Source: Streptomyces cupreus | Lineage (GTDB): Bacteria > Actinomycetota > Actinomycetes > Streptomycetales > Streptomycetaceae | DNA: 64,000 nt | Direction of reading: 5' to 3' | Assembly (NCBI RefSeq): GCF_014257025.1 | Contig: NZ_JACMSF010000006.1 | Span: 186,001 to 250,000, forward strand | In this document: one piece after another, positions 61,983-64,000 of the stretch | How the letters are laid out: each line of letters starts with the position of its first letter | Numbering within the stretch: the first letter of the stretch is position 1 | Made by a program: the position numbers and the translations under genes | Notes under the pieces: model-generated | Databases searched by the model: none | The model's input: the letters and a program-made list of their open reading frames with translations, nothing else | What the model was told of the DNA's origin: nothing

Positions 61983-62801
61983 CTAGGCCGACCACTGCTC
62001 GTACGCCATGTTCGCCACCAGGGCGAACACCACCGTCAGCAGCACGACGCGGACGAAACCGCTGCCCTTCTTCAGTGCGGTGTGGGCGCCGAGCGTGCCG
62101 CCCGCCAGGTTGAAGACGGCCATCAGGGCGGCGAGCTGCCACAGGACCGTGCCCTGCCAGGCGAAGGTGGCGAGGCGCCCGCGATGGGGGTCCCCCCGGC
62201 GCGAGCGAAGCCGAGCGTTGGGGGAACAGCAGTTGACGATCTTGGCGGTGGCGGAGGCGGCGCCCAGGTCGAGATGGAGGACCGCGGTGAGGGTGAGGAC
62301 CAGGAAGGTGCCGGTGCCGGGGCCGATCAGTCCGTCGTAGAAGCCGATGCCGATGCCCGCGAGGCCGATCGCGGTGAGGATCTGGCGGCGGGTGGCAGGG
62401 CCGGGCGCGGGGGCCGTGCCGAAGGCGGGGCGCAGGATGACGAAGGCGGCGACCGCGAGCAGCACCACCATGATCACCGGCTTAAGGACCTCGGTGCTCA
62501 TCCCGGCCGCGAGGAAGGCCCCGCCCGACGATCCGGCCAGCGCCGCGAGGCCGATGCGGACGGCGGTGCGGACGTCGACCGGGGCCTTGCGGGCGTAGGT
62601 CACGGCGGCGCCCGAGGTGCCGACGATCGCCACCGCCTTGTTGGTACCGAGGGCGTAGGCGGCGGGCGTGTGCGACGGCAGGCCCAGGATGAGCGCGGGC
62701 AGGAGCAGGAGCCCGCCGCCGCCGACCACGGCGTCGATCCAGCCGGCCGCGAAGGCCGCGAGGCAGAGGACGACGATCATGGTCAGCGATATGTCGGGCA
62801 T
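61983..62801 (-). CDS. TauE/SafE family permease carrying an inserted repeat
   Basis: 272 residues with about eight helices. The family signature is AAGWIDAVVGGGGLLLLPAL near the start, with FYDGLIGPGTGTFLVLTLTA repeated in the second half. TauE/SafE proteins export sulfite, sulfoacetate or related anions. Between KIVNCC and RLATFAWQGTVLWQL there is an insertion of about 12-16 residues (SPNARLRSRRGDPHRG) that is encoded by a Streptomyces intergenic repeat. It lies in a loop, so the protein may still work. Start ATG 62801. Confidence 0.87.
   Translation of the reverse strand: MPDISLTMIVVLCLAAFAAGWIDAVVGGGGLLLLPALILGLPSHTPAAYALGTNKAVAIVGTSGAAVTYARKAPVDVRTAVRIGLAALAGSSGGAFLAAGMSTEVLKPVIMVVLLAVAAFVILRPAFGTAPAPGPATRRQILTAIGLAGIGIGFYDGLIGPGTGTFLVLTLTAVLHLDLGAASATAKIVNCCSPNARLRSRRGDPHRGRLATFAWQGTVLWQLAALMAVFNLAGGTLGAHTALKKGSGFVRVVLLTVVFALVANMAYEQWSA
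62185..62225. repeat. Streptomyces palindromic repeat inserted in the TauE reading frame
   Basis: 41 bp beginning TGGGGGTCCCCCCGGCGCGA and ending AGCGTTGGGGGA. On the other strand it reads TCCCCCAACGCTCGGCTTCG, a form known from many intergenic places in Streptomyces genomes. Here it is inside a gene and keeps the frame open. Confidence 0.8.
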
Positions 62802-62950
62802 GATCGCGACCCTAGGGACGGGATACATGCCACGTCCATCTACCTGAGGGGTTTCTGAGGTTCCCCCGCGGCCGCACCCCGTCCTCACAGCCCACCACCC
62901 CCGGACCCGGGGAACCCTCACACCCACCCCCCGGCCCCGCTGAGGGCAGC

Positions 62951-62988
62951 GTTCCTCGTGAGAAACAGACGTGATGCGGTCGGGTAAC
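62951..62988. promoter_or_regulatory. GlnR-like box upstream of the NirB-like gene
   Basis: GTTCC (62951), GAAAC (62962), GATGC (62973) and GTAAC (62984) follow at an exact 11-bp spacing, the pattern of GlnR-binding sites (GTnAC-n6-GAAAC) that control nitrogen genes in Streptomyces. Two of the four elements are imperfect. The ATG of the NirB-like gene is 24 bp downstream. Confidence 0.5.
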
Positions 62989-63011
62989 ACCCGCACCGCA
63001 CGCTCAATGGC

Positions 63012-64000
63012 ATGACCTCGAATACGCGTGTGGTGGTGATCGGCGCCGGCCTCGCGGGCGTACGGCTCGCCCGGCGGCTCGGTGAGCTCGGCACGCCCGC
63101 GCTGCTGATCGGCGAGGAGGAGCACCGGCCCTACAACCGGGTCCTGCTCGCCGAGGTGCTGGCCGGGCGGTACGCCCCCGAGGTGATCGCGCTGCCCTCC
63201 CCCGACGGACTGCTCCGGACCCGGGTCACCGGCATCGACCGGGAAGGGCGCACCGTCGAGTGCGCGGACGGCTCCAAGATCGCATACGACACGCTGGTCC
63301 TGGCCACAGGATCCAACCCCGTGCTGCCGCCGCTGCGCGGTCTGTTCACGCCGGACCATGTGCTGCCCGAGGGCGTGCACGCGTTCCGCACCATGGACGA
63401 CTGCCTCGGCCTGTCCAAGGCGGTACGGCCGGGCGTGCGCGCGGTCGTCATCGGCGGCGGGCTGCTCGGCGTCTCCGCGGCCCGCGCGCTCGCCAAGCGC
63501 GGCGCCCAGGTCGTGCTCGCCCAGCAGTCCGAGCGGCTCATGGAGCGCCAGCTCGACCCGGGCGCCTCCAAGCTGGTGCTGCGGCATCTGAAGGACCTCG
63601 GCGTCGAGGTGCACACCGAGTGCCGGGTGCGCGACGTGCGCTGCGTCGGCGGCGCGGTCCGCTCGGTGGAGATGGCCGACGGCTACGCCCTCGACGCCGA
63701 CCTGGTGGTGCTGGCCTGCGGGGTCTCCCCGCGCGCCGGGCTCGCCAAGGAGGCCGGGCTCGCCGTCCACAAGGGCATCCTCGTCGACGACGAACTGCGC
63801 ACCTCCGACCCGCACATCCGGGCCATCGGCGACTGCGCCCAGCACGACGGCACGCTCTACGGCCTCGCCACCCCTGCGCTGGAACAGGCCGACGCGCTCG
63901 CCGAGCTGCTCGCCGGTGACGCCACCGCCCGCTACACCGGCACCCGGGCCCTGACCCGGCTGACGCTGCACGGCAACTCCGTCTTCGACCTCGCCGCGTT
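63012..64000 (+). CDS. NAD(P)/FAD-dependent oxidoreductase, NirB-like (runs off the right edge)
   Basis: 329 codons of the N-terminal part are visible, from ATG 63012. The FAD motif is VVVIGAGLAGVRLARRLGEL, the NADH motif AVVIGGGLLGVSAARALAKR, and HIRAIGDCAQHDGTLYGLAT closes the FAD domain. The arrangement and the short motif PYNRVLLAEVLAGRY resemble the flavoprotein half of nitrite reductase NirB and of the assimilatory nitrate reductase electron-transfer subunit. The decisive iron-sulfur and sirohaem parts would lie beyond the window. A GlnR-like box stands upstream. Confidence 0.85.
   Translation, partial: MTSNTRVVVIGAGLAGVRLARRLGELGTPALLIGEEEHRPYNRVLLAEVLAGRYAPEVIALPSPDGLLRTRVTGIDREGRTVECADGSKIAYDTLVLATGSNPVLPPLRGLFTPDHVLPEGVHAFRTMDDCLGLSKAVRPGVRAVVIGGGLLGVSAARALAKRGAQVVLAQQSERLMERQLDPGASKLVLRHLKDLGVEVHTECRVRDVRCVGGAVRSVEMADGYALDADLVVLACGVSPRAGLAKEAGLAVHKGILVDDELRTSDPHIRAIGDCAQHDGTLYGLATPALEQADALAELLAGDATARYTGTRALTRLTLHGNSVFDLAA

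Noticed and set aside
1..64000. CRISPR array, rRNA operon or biosynthetic gene cluster
   Set aside because: No regularly spaced direct repeats, no rRNA-like stretches and no polyketide or peptide synthetase modules were seen.

Overview
The window is high-GC actinobacterial DNA, very probably a Streptomyces chromosome. The signs are codon use with G or C in nearly every third position, frequent GTG starts, an hrdA-type sigma factor beside dnaG, a class F sortase, and a copy of the widespread Streptomyces repeat with ends TGGGGG and CCCCCA. All calls are read from the sequence and from remembered family features; no database search was run.

Layout. 1-8 kb: accessory regulators and secreted or membrane proteins. 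These are the end of an SDR enzyme, two TetR regulators, a DoxX protein, a secreted protein with the copper-ligand pattern of peptidylglycine monooxygenases next to a 5-TM protein, a large LuxR-type (LAL) regulator sharing an operator region with a TetR gene, and a vapBC pair. 8-13 kb: a wrecked sensor kinase, a sodium:solute symporter with its DUF485 partner, a DUF475 membrane protein and an anti-sigma-type ATPase. 13.3-19.9 kb: a TRAP-TAXI uptake locus. It has a binding lipoprotein, a fused permease broken by one extra base, a divergent OmpR-type response regulator and histidine kinase, and a second TAXI lipoprotein convergent with the kinase.

20.46-39.06 kb is an 18.6-kb genomic island integrated at the 3' end of a tRNA gene with a CAT anticodon. 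The tRNA is intact at 39017-39090, and its last 46 bp (plus one flanking base) are duplicated at 20462-20507. No integrase was recognised. The left half carries DJ-1/PfpI, TetR, an MFS exporter, an F420-reductase-like protein, LysR and a secreted lipase. The right half is a defence cluster: a DUF262/DUF1524 (GmrSD-like) nuclease, RadC, and a five-gene operon hsdR-abiEi-abiEii-hsdM-hsdS, in which an AbiE toxin-antitoxin pair sits inside a type I restriction-modification operon with stop and start codons overlapping by 1-4 bases. A DUF6907 protein closes the island. A duplicated ~140-bp module at 20.6 and 27.6 kb marks the border between the halves, and similarity on the outer side of the left att copy suggests successive insertions at this tRNA.

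39-64 kb is conserved chromosome: two tRNA genes, a YtxH-like protein, an FGGY sugar kinase, a heterodimeric ABC exporter, hrdA, dnaG, a ferredoxin-reductase-like flavoprotein, dgt, sirohydrochlorin chelatase, a SanA/YdcF protein, a nasA-type nitrate reductase, an M4 metallopeptidase, an aminoglycoside-phosphotransferase-like kinase, a NmrA/HxlR divergent pair, an FMN reductase, a secreted protein with its class F sortase, a TauE/SafE permease carrying the Streptomyces repeat inside its reading frame, and the start of a NirB-like flavoprotein behind a GlnR-like box. Nitrate reductase, sirohydrochlorin chelatase (sirohaem supply) and the NirB-like gene together point to nitrate/nitrite assimilation.
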